In this document: one piece after another, positions 16,425 to 23,673 of the stretch | How the letters are laid out: each line of letters begins with the position of its first letter | Numbering within the stretch: the stretch's first letter is position 1 | DNA from: JAAYLC01 sp964636665 | Lineage (GTDB): Bacteria > Bacteroidota > Bacteroidia > Flavobacteriales > Flavobacteriaceae | NCBI GenBank assembly: GCA_964636665.1 | Contig: CAZWVT010000015.1 | Span: forward strand, 1-35,456 | DNA: 35,456 nucleotides | Reading direction: 5' to 3' | Made by a program: the position numbers and the translations under genes | Notes under the pieces: generated by a model | Database searches by the model: none | What the model was told of the DNA's origin: nothing | Seen by the model: only the letters and a program-made list of their open reading frames with translations

Positions 16425-16577
16425 ATGAGAAAAAAAATCTTTAAAATATTAGCAAGGACTAATAAGAAAATACTTCCCAGTTTTACAAAATCAGGCGTGC
16501 AATTGGAGCATGCCAACAAGTTTCAGCTATTGCTTTTTGGTTTTAGATTGTGGGTTACAAAAAATGCATTGGATTAA
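16425..16577 (+). CDS. Small conserved basic protein, 50 residues
   Basis: A short frame from ATG 16425 to TAA 16575-16577 gives MRKKIFKILARTNKKILPSF, then a middle with KFQLLLFGFRLWVTKNALD at the end. It is strongly basic, with an amphipathic N-terminal half and an aromatic hydrophobic C-terminal half. I recall ~50-residue flavobacterial proteins with the same pattern (LAK-NK-ILPSF-K, KFQLA-IGWR-YVT-ALD); some are labelled SsrA-binding, but this is not SmpB. The function is unknown. A 7/8 -7 element, TATCTTGG (16399-16406), precedes the ATG by 18 bp. The gene ends 2 bp from the convergent end of apt and runs divergently from glnA. Codon use is like its neighbours. Confidence 0.7.
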   Translation: MRKKIFKILARTNKKILPSFTKSGVQLEHANKFQLLLFGFRLWVTKNALD

Positions 16578-16579
16578 AA

Positions 16580-17092
16580 CTAAAAAGTCATCAACGATTT
16601 TACCGAGAATTGTGTTAATTTATCCCGTCCGGAAAGTGCTTCAATCTCAAGTAAAAAATTACATTGAACCAAATTTCCTTGCAATCTATCGATAAGCCGT
16701 GTTGCTGCCAATGCAGTTCCTCCTGTTGCCAAAACATCGTCATGCAACAAGATTCTTTCCCCTTTGGAAATAGCATCTTTATGAATTTCCAACGCATCTG
16801 TGCCGTATTCCAAATCGTAGGTTTCCGATAAAGTTTCATACGGTAATTTTCCCGGTTTTCGGATTGGTACAAATCCCACACCCAGACGTTGTGCCAATAA
16901 AATTCCGAAGAAAAATCCACGAGATTCGACGGCGGCTACTTTATCTATTTGCTGTCCTTCCAACATTTCAGCAAGTTTCGTAACACAAGCTTCTGTTGCG
17001 TTGTGATTTGACAATAGTGGAGTGATGTCTCTAAAATGAACTCCGGGTTTGGGAAAATCAGGGATGGTTCGAATAAAATCTTTGATATTCAT
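16580..17092 (-). CDS. apt: Adenine phosphoribosyltransferase
   Basis: Salvages adenine to AMP with PRPP in the cytosol. The 170-residue protein starts MNIKDFIRTIPDFPKPGVHF, the classic Apt opening, and carries VAAVESRGFFFG, the RKPGKLP base-binding loop and the PRPP-binding motif LLHDDVLATGGTALAA. Length is normal. It is monocistronic: the 3' end abuts the convergent 50-residue gene, and about 180 bp upstream lies the tRNA-Arg gene with its terminator. TATCTTAG (17126-17133, minus), a 7/8 match to the -7 element, lies 33 bp before the ATG and may be the promoter. Confidence 0.97.
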   Translation of the reverse strand: MNIKDFIRTIPDFPKPGVHFRDITPLLSNHNATEACVTKLAEMLEGQQIDKVAAVESRGFFFGILLAQRLGVGFVPIRKPGKLPYETLSETYDLEYGTDALEIHKDAISKGERILLHDDVLATGGTALAATRLIDRLQGNLVQCNFLLEIEALSGRDKLTQFSVKSLMTF

Positions 17093-17217
17093 AGTTCAGT
17101 TATTAGTCGATTTGGAAATAATTCTCTAAGATATAAATTTACATCGGGACATCATCCGTTGAAGTTTTTAAGAATGTCTAAATTTCAGAAAAATTAAAGA
17201 GAGACGAAGTATTGAAA

Positions 17218-17247
17218 CAAAAAAAACTTGCCGGAAATCAACAAGTT
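17218..17247 (-). terminator. Intrinsic terminator of tRNA-Arg
   Basis: On the minus strand AACTTG (17247-17242), an 11-nt loop and CAAGTT (17230-17225) are followed by a run of eight or more T. It lies 25 bp beyond the tRNA 3' end, in the right direction for a tRNA terminator. Confidence 0.65.
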
Positions 17248-17271
17248 GTTTTTGTATTTATCGATATTTTG

Positions 17272-17345
17272 TGACGTCGGCAGGATTCAAACCTGCAACC
17301 TTCTGAGCCGTAATCAGATGCGCTATTCAGTTGCGCCACGACGCC
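17272..17345 (-). tRNA. tRNA-Arg (anticodon ACG)
   Basis: A full cloverleaf can be drawn on the minus strand: acceptor GGCGTCG with CGACGTC (one G-U pair, 2:71), D arm GCGC/GCGC, anticodon stem TCTGA/TCAGA around loop TTACGGC (ACG at 34-36, normally edited to inosine), and T arm GCAGG with TTTGAAT loop and CCTGC. Discriminator A73; CCA is not encoded. The length is 74 nt. It is a single tRNA gene with its own promoter and terminator, between apt and clpS. Confidence 0.95.
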
Positions 17346-17358
17346 TTGTTTGCGGGTG

Positions 17359-17391
17359 CAAATATATAATTTTCCGTAGATATAGGACAAA
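17359..17391 (-). promoter_or_regulatory. Promoter of tRNA-Arg (TTTG-N21-TATATTTG)
   Basis: On the minus strand TTTG (17391-17388), a 21-bp spacer and TATATTTG (17366-17359) form a complete Bacteroidota promoter. The element ends 13 bp before the tRNA 5' end. It is followed by GCAC-type bases exactly as in the tRNA-His promoter. Confidence 0.7.
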
Positions 17392-17410
17392 GAATCTCGA
17401 AAAAAATAAT

Positions 17411-17686
17411 TTAGATTATTTCCGCACTTAATCCGGCTTGCAACAACAGCGTGCATCTGGGTTTTAAATCGTCATATTCCCCGGTTTTTACAGTACATTT
17501 TCCTTTAAAATGCACGATAATCGCACATTGTTCGGCTTGTTCGGGATTGTGGTCGCAAACATCTATTAATGTGTCAATTACATGATCAAATGTATTGACA
17601 TCGTCGTTAAAAAGAACTATTTCATTCTGTTTGCTCTTCAATACATCTATCTGTAAATCTTCTTTGACTTTTTCTCTTGTACTCAT
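17411..17686 (-). CDS. clpS: ATP-dependent Clp protease adaptor ClpS
   Basis: Adaptor that delivers N-degron substrates to the Clp protease in the cytosol. From ATG 17686 (MSTREKVKEDLQ) the protein has 91 residues, the normal ClpS size. The core motif IVLFNDDVNTFDHVIDTL includes the NDD substrate-pocket residues, followed by the AEQCAIIVHFKGKC ClpA/ClpX-contact region and the C-terminal LL-AGLSAEI helix. An ATG at 17716 would add ten residues (MLNECNLSII), but the MSTREK start matches the family better. Last gene of the DUF1599-to-clpS run; the prmA stop is 43 bp upstream. Confidence 0.95.
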   Translation of the reverse strand: MSTREKVKEDLQIDVLKSKQNEIVLFNDDVNTFDHVIDTLIDVCDHNPEQAEQCAIIVHFKGKCTVKTGEYDDLKPRCTLLLQAGLSAEII

Positions 17687-17729
17687 AATAATCGATAAAT
17701 TACATTCATTCAGCATTTTATAAAATTAA

Positions 17730-18566
17730 TCAATTTCTTATAAACTTTGCAGCATTCCAATTATTTTTCTCTTTTTTGCTTATAAATTCAAGTTTAAACT
17801 GCGCGCAATGTGATTTTAAAGCGTCTAAATCTTCCGAATAAAATCCACTGATATACAAAACCGCATCAGATTTCATTGCTTTTGCATACATTTTCATATC
17901 TTCCAACAAGATATTGCGATTGATATTGGCAATAACAACATCGTATTTATTTGTTTCCAAAATAGATGCCTCACCTTGAATAACGGTTATTTTGGAACAA
18001 TTATTTTGTTCGATATTCTCTTTTGAATTTTCTACACACCATTCATCAATATCAATGGCGTCAATGTTTTTTGCGCCTCTTTTTTCGGTCAAAATCGCCA
18101 AAACAGCGGTGCCGCATCCCATATCCAGCACGGAAGTATCTTTAAAATCATCTTCAAGAATGTATTGAAGCATCATATAAGTCGTTTCGTGATGTCCCGT
18201 TCCGAATGACATTTTCGGAGTGATTATCAATTCGTAAGCAACACCTCTTTTTTCGTGAAAAGGAGCTCGAACCACACAGTTTTCATTCACTTCAATAGGT
18301 TCGAAATTGCGTTCCCATTCTTCATTCCAATTTACTTGTTCTATTTTGGAATAATCATAAGCGATTTTAAATTCATTGGATTGTAAAACATCTATATTGT
18401 CCAGAATGTCTTTTCTCCATAAGTCATCGGCTATGTATGCTTTTACACCCTCTTCGGTTTCCATAAAACTTTCAAATCCGACATCGCCTAATTCTGCAAT
18501 AAGGATTTCGGTTCCGGGTTGATGAGGACTTACCGTAAAAATATATTCATGATAATGATGCGCCAT
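17730..18566 (-). CDS. prmA: Ribosomal protein L11 methyltransferase
   Basis: Methylates ribosomal protein L11 using SAM. From ATG 18566 (MAHHYHEYIFTVSP) the product has 278 residues. The N-terminal substrate-recognition domain (about 1-100, with WNEEWERNFEPI) precedes a Rossmann methyltransferase domain with KMSFGTGHHETTYMML, the SAM-binding VLDMGCGTAVLAIL and the VIANINRNIL catalytic motif (NPPY-like in other methylases). A start nine codons upstream (18593) would overlap tpiA by 26 bp and is less likely; the chosen ATG starts 1 bp after the tpiA stop. Part of the minus-strand run from 22745 to 17411. Confidence 0.96.
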   Translation of the reverse strand: MAHHYHEYIFTVSPHQPGTEILIAELGDVGFESFMETEEGVKAYIADDLWRKDILDNIDVLQSNEFKIAYDYSKIEQVNWNEEWERNFEPIEVNENCVVRAPFHEKRGVAYELIITPKMSFGTGHHETTYMMLQYILEDDFKDTSVLDMGCGTAVLAILTEKRGAKNIDAIDIDEWCVENSKENIEQNNCSKITVIQGEASILETNKYDVVIANINRNILLEDMKMYAKAMKSDAVLYISGFYSEDLDALKSHCAQFKLEFISKKEKNNWNAAKFIRN

Positions 18567-18567
18567 T

Positions 18568-19332
18568 TTATTCTTTTTTAGAAGATGCGGCATTGATTAT
18601 TTCCATAAAACTATCAACCTTAAGCGATGCTCCGCCAATGAGTCCTCCATCTACATCTTCTTGAGAAAATATTGTTTTGGCATTGTCGGGTTTTACACTT
18701 CCTCCATAAAGTATTTGAATATTATCTGCTATTATTTCTGAATATTTTTCACGTATGGTTTTTCTGATGAAGCGATGCATTTCTTGTGCTTGCTTGGGAG
18801 TTGCTGTTTCTCCTGTTCCAATTGCCCAAATTGGTTCATAAGCAATAATTATTTGCTTCATTTGTGAATTATCAAGATGAAAAACACTTTCTTCAAGCTG
18901 TGTTTTTACCACTTTTTCTTGAGATGCATTTTTTCTGTCTTCCAAGGACTCTCCTACGCAAAAAATAACATCCATCTCATTTTTTAGAGCGGCATCTACT
19001 TTTTTCTTTAAAAGTTCATGAGATTCTCCAAAAATTATTCTGCGTTCGCTATGTCCGAGAATAACAGTAGAAACGCCCACGCTTTTTAGCATTTTTGCAG
19101 AAACCTCGCCAGTAAATGCACCTGAATCTTCCTCGTGCATATTTTGTGCAATAACGCGAATGGGATGTTCTTTTAACGATTGAAATGAATGGAATAAATG
19201 TGTGTATGACGGAGCAATCATAACAGATACATCTTCGGGGAAGAGTTGCTTTTTAAAATCTCCTAAAAAACTTTCTGTATCCGATAAGTCGTGATTCATT
19301 TTCCAATTTCCTGCAACGATTTTTGTTCTCAT
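18568..19332 (-). CDS. tpiA: Triosephosphate isomerase
   Basis: Interconverts dihydroxyacetone phosphate and glyceraldehyde 3-phosphate in glycolysis. The 254-residue TIM barrel keeps all catalytic residues: N9 and K11 in AGNWKMN, H94 in ILGHSERR and E166 in AYEPIWAIGTG. The loop-6 motif and the phosphate-binding YGGSVKPDN and GGLIGGASLK blocks are intact. The gene sits 34 bp beyond the permease gene and runs directly into prmA, so it is probably part of the same transcript, although it may have an internal promoter. The order tpiA-prmA-clpS looks conserved in related bacteria as I recall it. Confidence 0.98.
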   Translation of the reverse strand: MRTKIVAGNWKMNHDLSDTESFLGDFKKQLFPEDVSVMIAPSYTHLFHSFQSLKEHPIRVIAQNMHEEDSGAFTGEVSAKMLKSVGVSTVILGHSERRIIFGESHELLKKKVDAALKNEMDVIFCVGESLEDRKNASQEKVVKTQLEESVFHLDNSQMKQIIIAYEPIWAIGTGETATPKQAQEMHRFIRKTIREKYSEIIADNIQILYGGSVKPDNAKTIFSQEDVDGGLIGGASLKVDSFMEIINAASSKKE

Positions 19333-19366
19333 TTATAGAATGTATTAAACTTGTTATAAATATCAT

Positions 19367-20437
19367 TTAAACTCGAATTTTCGGATCGAGCCATCCGTAT
19401 ATTATATCGACTACAATATTAATCACAATAAAAATAGTGGCAATTGTCAGTACCGCTCCCATTATTATCGGCAAATCCAAAGTATTTAGCGCATCTACAA
19501 TTTCTTTTCCCAAACCATTCCACCCGAAAATGTATTCTACAAAAACGGCTCCTGCCAACATTGAAGCAAACCAACCTGAAACAGCGGTTACCACAGGATT
19601 CAAGGAATTCCGCAATGCGTGTTTTCTAACCATGCGATTTAAGCTTAAACCTTTTGCTCTTGCAGTCCGAATATAATCTTGCTCGAGAACTTCCAGCAAT
19701 GAATTTCGCATTAGTTGAGACACAACAGCCAATGGTCGGATTCCGAGTACTACCGCAGGAAGAATCAAATTTTTTAATTGAATGTATTTCCGTGTGCCAA
19801 AATCGTCCACTTCATAGAGGCTACCTGTCATTTCCAGGTTTGTATATTCGTGAAGCAAGAATCCAAAAACCCAAGCAAATAAAATAGCACTGAAAAAAGA
19901 CGGCAGACTCATTCCCAAAGTGCTTAGAAACTGAATCAATTTATCGATAAAACGGTCTTTAAAAAGAGCGGCAACAATTCCTAAAAAAACGCCTAAAAAT
20001 ACCGCTATAATTATTGCCGAAACTGCTAAAATTATGGTATTAGGCAACGTTTCTCCTATTACCTGAGTGACAGCTTTACCGTTTTTTTGAAAAGATTCCC
20101 GTAAATGAGGTGCCTTTATAGCAACAGTTATATTTCCAAGTTCAACCAAGGAAATGCCTGTGTATTTTTCACCGAAATAAGTATAATCTTCTGTGTTGGT
20201 GCTGTGAAAAGAAATCGGTGATAAATCATTTAAATAGCGTATGTATTGGACAGATAAAGGTTGGTCAAATCCATATTTTTTTTTTACCATCTCGATTTGT
20301 TCGGCAGTTTCATTTTGCCCCAACATCATGCGAGCGGGATCTCCCGGCAACAGCGTAAACAACAAAAAAATAACAGTCACGACACCCCAGAGTGTCAACA
20401 ATAAATACCCTATTTTTTTTAATACATATCGTATCAC
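19367..20437 (-). CDS. ABC transporter permease, DppB/OppB type
   Basis: A 356-residue integral inner-membrane protein of the peptide/nickel permease family. It opens with the typical first transmembrane helix (YVLKKIGYLLLTLWGVVTVI) and GDPARMML-GQNETAEQIEMVKKKYGFDQPL. A periplasmic segment of about 60 residues and five more transmembrane helices follow. The EAA loop is visible as SLLEVLEQDYIRTARAKGLS, which contacts the ATPase. No second permease (DppC), ATPase or binding protein is encoded nearby, so the partners must lie elsewhere. It starts 12 bp after the DoxX/TlpA-like gene and precedes tpiA by 34 bp. The substrate is unknown; peptides are the family default. Confidence 0.92.
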   Translation of the reverse strand: MIRYVLKKIGYLLLTLWGVVTVIFLLFTLLPGDPARMMLGQNETAEQIEMVKKKYGFDQPLSVQYIRYLNDLSPISFHSTNTEDYTYFGEKYTGISLVELGNITVAIKAPHLRESFQKNGKAVTQVIGETLPNTIILAVSAIIIAVFLGVFLGIVAALFKDRFIDKLIQFLSTLGMSLPSFFSAILFAWVFGFLLHEYTNLEMTGSLYEVDDFGTRKYIQLKNLILPAVVLGIRPLAVVSQLMRNSLLEVLEQDYIRTARAKGLSLNRMVRKHALRNSLNPVVTAVSGWFASMLAGAVFVEYIFGWNGLGKEIVDALNTLDLPIIMGAVLTIATIFIVINIVVDIIYGWLDPKIRV

Positions 20438-20449
20438 GAAAACTAATGT

Positions 20450-22159
20450 TTAAAGCACTTCCTCAAGAGTAACCGGACGGTAAACGAAATCTTCACCAAA
20501 CAACTCTTTTGCGTATTCTTCTATAGTCGTGTTAAATCCTGCATTTACTCTGCGTTCATTTACTGTTTCGGGATTGTCAATCGGCCAAATATATGGATTT
20601 CCGCTGCTGTCGATATATCCTTGCGTTCCGTATTTTTGAGGTTCTCCTTTGTACATCAACAACAAATCTTCCAGAGTGGCATACCGGGTTTTAGGAAGTT
20701 CCCCGGATTCTGCAACTTCATGAAGCATCACAATATAATTTTCTATTTCTTCCGGTTGTCTTTTTAAAATTTCATATCCTGTTAGATAAGTCGGTTCTCC
20801 TACCATACTTCGTCCGGGATAACCGTGATTTTTGATAATTTCAGCCAAATACCGGTAATTTGAACGATCCATTTCTGTTTGAATCGGAGACAAATCGCCT
20901 TTTGCTTCGTCTTCTGTCAATCCGAATTCTCTTCCTATTGCCATGCGTTCTTCTACATTCTGAGTTTGCATCATTTTTTCAAAAAGTTCAATACGTGTAG
21001 CAATGCTGTCCAATTCTCTTTTTAATTGTTCTTTGTCAAGTACTGATTTTGGATTTTCAACTTGAGATAATTTAAGTTTTCCGGCATCATTCCAATGTAG
21101 TTTTTGCATAATTGTTCCTTCCTGAAGTTCAACTAATCCCGGATTGCTTCGGACAATGGTTTTAAGCACAGTTTCATCACTGAAATAAAAATCAAAATTT
21201 AAATCGTATTCTGCTTTTAATTGAGAAGTAAGTTCATCTGATGAAGCCGACAAACCAATTACCTCATATCCAAGTTCATTTGCTCTGTCAGTAACTTGTT
21301 TAATTGCATTGTAGCCCTCTTTTTCCGTGTTGTGCATACTATAGGCAACGACCACGATAAGATTCGGATGATTTAAAAACACATCGGTGTAGTCCTCTCC
21401 ATTTTTTTCAATAGTAAAATCGCTAATTGGCGGGATATAGCCTTCTTCCACCATTCTGGTTTCAACATCTATAAATTCGCCGTCCACATTTGGATAATCT
21501 CCGGTAGTTGTTATGATTTCCTCTTTTCCGTTTATGTTAAACTTCCATTTATATTCATAGACAGCTTGTGGAGCATCTTCCGGCATGCTCATTCCTTCTA
21601 AAATATTATTTCCTATTTTATAAGCTCTGAAATCGATAATCGGCAAATGTTGCAAAACATAATAGCCAATTCCAAGACAAAATATAAAGGTAATAAACAC
21701 AACAATACTTCGGATATTGGTTGTAAAAATCGGTCGGATGTATCTTTTTCCGATAAATAAAATGAGAATCAGAATCAATAAAATAACATCTTTCCAAAAA
21801 GATTCCCACGGGGTAAGCGGAATGGCGTCACCAAAACAACCGCAATCCGTTACTTTATTAAAATATGCGGAGTAAAATGTTAGAAAAGTAAAAAACACTA
21901 TCATCAACAGCAGCAACCACAAGGTAAGCTTGCGCATATAACCCAGCAAAAGCGTAACTCCGAGAAGAACTTCTACAATCACAATCATGATTGCCAAACC
22001 GAGCGAATAAGGAACCAAAAACTCTAAGTTTAAAACTTCAGGAGCAAAGTAATCTTGCAGTTTAAAAGAGAACCCTATGGGATCGTTGAGTTTGATCAGA
22101 CCACTAAAAATAAATAAAAGGCCTACTACAATTCGTGCAAATCCTACTAAATATCTCAT
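20450..22159 (-). CDS. DoxX/TlpA-like membrane protein (BT_3928-like) fused to a DUF6624-like domain
   Basis: A 569-residue protein. Residues 1-170 hold five or so transmembrane helices of DoxX/MauE type, including IVVGLLFIFSGLIKLNDPIG and a CGCFG motif (C106, C108) after helix three. Residues about 200-375 form an extracytoplasmic thioredoxin-like region (LIVVVAYSMHNTEKEG, YEVIGLSASSDE) without a CXXC pair. I recall the first ~375 residues as the whole of the Bacteroidota BT_3928 family. Residues about 385-555 are an added domain resembling DUF6624: GYPGRSMVG (448-454), KGEPQKYGTQ (504-513) and PIDNPETVNERR (526-537). The function of either part is not established; a redox role in the envelope is plausible. 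It begins 1 bp after the DUF1599 gene, so cotranscription is likely. Confidence 0.82.
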   Translation of the reverse strand: MRYLVGFARIVVGLLFIFSGLIKLNDPIGFSFKLQDYFAPEVLNLEFLVPYSLGLAIMIVIVEVLLGVTLLLGYMRKLTLWLLLLMIVFFTFLTFYSAYFNKVTDCGCFGDAIPLTPWESFWKDVILLILILILFIGKRYIRPIFTTNIRSIVVFITFIFCLGIGYYVLQHLPIIDFRAYKIGNNILEGMSMPEDAPQAVYEYKWKFNINGKEEIITTTGDYPNVDGEFIDVETRMVEEGYIPPISDFTIEKNGEDYTDVFLNHPNLIVVVAYSMHNTEKEGYNAIKQVTDRANELGYEVIGLSASSDELTSQLKAEYDLNFDFYFSDETVLKTIVRSNPGLVELQEGTIMQKLHWNDAGKLKLSQVENPKSVLDKEQLKRELDSIATRIELFEKMMQTQNVEERMAIGREFGLTEDEAKGDLSPIQTEMDRSNYRYLAEIIKNHGYPGRSMVGEPTYLTGYEILKRQPEEIENYIVMLHEVAESGELPKTRYATLEDLLLMYKGEPQKYGTQGYIDSSGNPYIWPIDNPETVNERRVNAGFNTTIEEYAKELFGEDFVYRPVTLEEVL

Positions 22160-22160
22160 T

Positions 22161-22745
22161 TTAAGTTAATTTAATTGGGGTTGTTGTTTCTTTTTCTTTA
22201 GTTTCAGTTTGTTCGTCAATAAGAATCAATGCAAAAACAGCGTAATTTATCATATCTTGATAATTGGCATCTACACCTTCAGAAACGCGCGTTTTTCCTT
22301 TGTTGTTTTCAATTTGTTTTATCCTCAATATTTTTTGTAGAATTAAATCTGTCAAAGAGCTAATCCTCATATCGCGCCAAGCTTCATTATAATCGTGGTT
22401 TTTATCCATCATCAACTGTTTGGTCAATGCAATTTCTTCATCGTAAAGTTGAGAAGCTTCTTCAACGGACAAATCCGGTTTTTCCACAACGCCGAGTTTA
22501 AATTGAATAAGCGCCATGGTGGAATAATTTACAATTCCGATAAATTCCGAAACTTCATCTTCTGCTATTTTTTGTTCGGTATTTTCTTGCAAACTGCGAA
22601 TTCGTTGCGCTTTTATAAATATTTGGTCTGTAAGGGAAGGCAGCCGCATCACTCTCCAAGCACTGCCGTAATCGTGCATTTTATTGATAAACAACGTTCT
22701 GCACTTCGTAACTTGAGTATTGTATTGATTTGAGGTATCTTTCAT
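22161..22745 (-). CDS. Tandem DUF1599 protein
   Basis: A 194-residue cytosolic protein from ATG 22745 (MKDTSNQYNTQV). It contains two copies of the DUF1599 module: KMHDYGSAWRVMRLPSLTDQ (about 24-43) and KNHDYNEAWRDMRISSLTDL (about 117-136), each followed by a helix with RI-, and a NYSTMALIQF or NYAVFALILI end. The family is also listed as nucleotide-modification-associated domain 1 to my memory; the biochemical role is unknown. An upstream extension of the frame to 22871 would overlap folP on the other strand and is rejected. It is the first gene of the long minus-strand run and divergent from folP. A 7/8 -7 element lies 32 bp upstream. Confidence 0.85.
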   Translation of the reverse strand: MKDTSNQYNTQVTKCRTLFINKMHDYGSAWRVMRLPSLTDQIFIKAQRIRSLQENTEQKIAEDEVSEFIGIVNYSTMALIQFKLGVVEKPDLSVEEASQLYDEEIALTKQLMMDKNHDYNEAWRDMRISSLTDLILQKILRIKQIENNKGKTRVSEGVDANYQDMINYAVFALILIDEQTETKEKETTTPIKLT

Positions 22746-22797
22746 TTTCAATTGAAAGTTTTTACGTAATTTTCGGGTAAATATAGCATATAAAAAT
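22746..22797. promoter_or_regulatory. Divergent promoter region between DUF1599 gene and folP
   Basis: This 52-bp gap holds TATATTTA (22778-22785, minus strand), one mismatch from TAnnTTTG, as candidate promoter of the long minus-strand run, and a perfect 8-bp palindrome TTACGTAA (22762-22769) between that element and the DUF1599 start. The plus-strand promoter for folP is less clear. Confidence 0.4.
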
Positions 22798-23625
22798 TTG
22801 GCTACTATAAACTGCAAGCAATCTCTTATTGATTTTTCGATTCCAAAAGTTATGGGAATCGTGAATATCACACCGGATTCCTTTTATGACGGTGGAAAAA
22901 GCGTTTCAGAATCGGCAATTTTAAACCAAGTGGAAAAAATGCTGACTGATGGCGCCACATTTATCGACGTCGGCGGATACAGCAGCCGTCCCAATGCGGA
23001 GGATATTTCTGTTGAAGAAGAAATTAACCGCGCCATTCCTGCGATTGATTTAATTTTAACTCATTTTCCCGACACGCTGATTTCCATAGATACTTTTCGG
23101 AGTGAAGTAGCTCGTGCGGCGGTGGAACATGGCGCTGCGATTGTCAACGATATTTCCGGAGGCGATTTGGATTCTGAAATGATTCCTACTGTTGCCAATC
23201 TCCAAGTGCCTTATATTTTAATGCATATGCGCGGAACACCGAAAACGATGACGCAACATACGGATTACGACAACATCACAACCGAAATTATCTATGATTT
23301 ATCGGATAAAATTTATAAAGCGCGAGCAGTCGGAATCAATGACATTATTGTAGATCCGGGATTTGGATTTGCAAAAACACCACAGCAAAGTTTTGAATTA
23401 TTAAAGAATTTAAATCTATTCAAATCGCTGGAAGTTCCTATTTTATCAGGAATGTCGCGGAAATCTTTTATATATAAAACCCTTGGAATCTCCCCACAAG
23501 AAGCATTAAACGGAACTACCGCAATGAACACGGTGGCAATTTTGAATGGAAGTGCAATTCTAAGGGTTCACGATGTTAAAGAAGCGATGGAATGCATCAA
23601 ATTAATCCAAAACCTTAATCCGTGA
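22798..23625 (+). CDS. folP: Dihydropteroate synthase
   Basis: Joins 4-aminobenzoate and the pterin pyrophosphate in folate synthesis; the target of sulfonamides. The 275-residue TIM barrel shows KVMGIVNITPDSFYDGGK near the N terminus, GATFIDVGGYSSRPNAE, LISIDTFRSEVA, AIVNDISGG, MHMRGTPKTM and VDPGFGFAKTPQQSFELL, so all pterin and pABA loops are present. The start is TTG at 22798 (MATINCKQSLIDFS); no ATG lies in frame before the conserved VMGIVN block. It is divergent from the DUF1599 gene and about 50 bp upstream of cdaA on the same strand, possibly cotranscribed. Confidence 0.96.
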   Translation: MATINCKQSLIDFSIPKVMGIVNITPDSFYDGGKSVSESAILNQVEKMLTDGATFIDVGGYSSRPNAEDISVEEEINRAIPAIDLILTHFPDTLISIDTFRSEVARAAVEHGAAIVNDISGGDLDSEMIPTVANLQVPYILMHMRGTPKTMTQHTDYDNITTEIIYDLSDKIYKARAVGINDIIVDPGFGFAKTPQQSFELLKNLNLFKSLEVPILSGMSRKSFIYKTLGISPQEALNGTTAMNTVAILNGSAILRVHDVKEAMECIKLIQNLNP

Positions 23626-23673
23626 TTTTTCATGCTATCAGAAAATTAAATTACTTTTACAAAAAACTCATCC

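Noticed and set aside
16510..16695. 61-residue plus-strand frame across the apt end
   Set aside because: It is out of frame with the 50-residue gene, overlaps apt antisense and has no coherent protein pattern.
17228..17456. Short frames on both strands over tRNA-Arg
   Set aside because: They translate the tRNA gene and its flanks; the cloverleaf explains the sequence.
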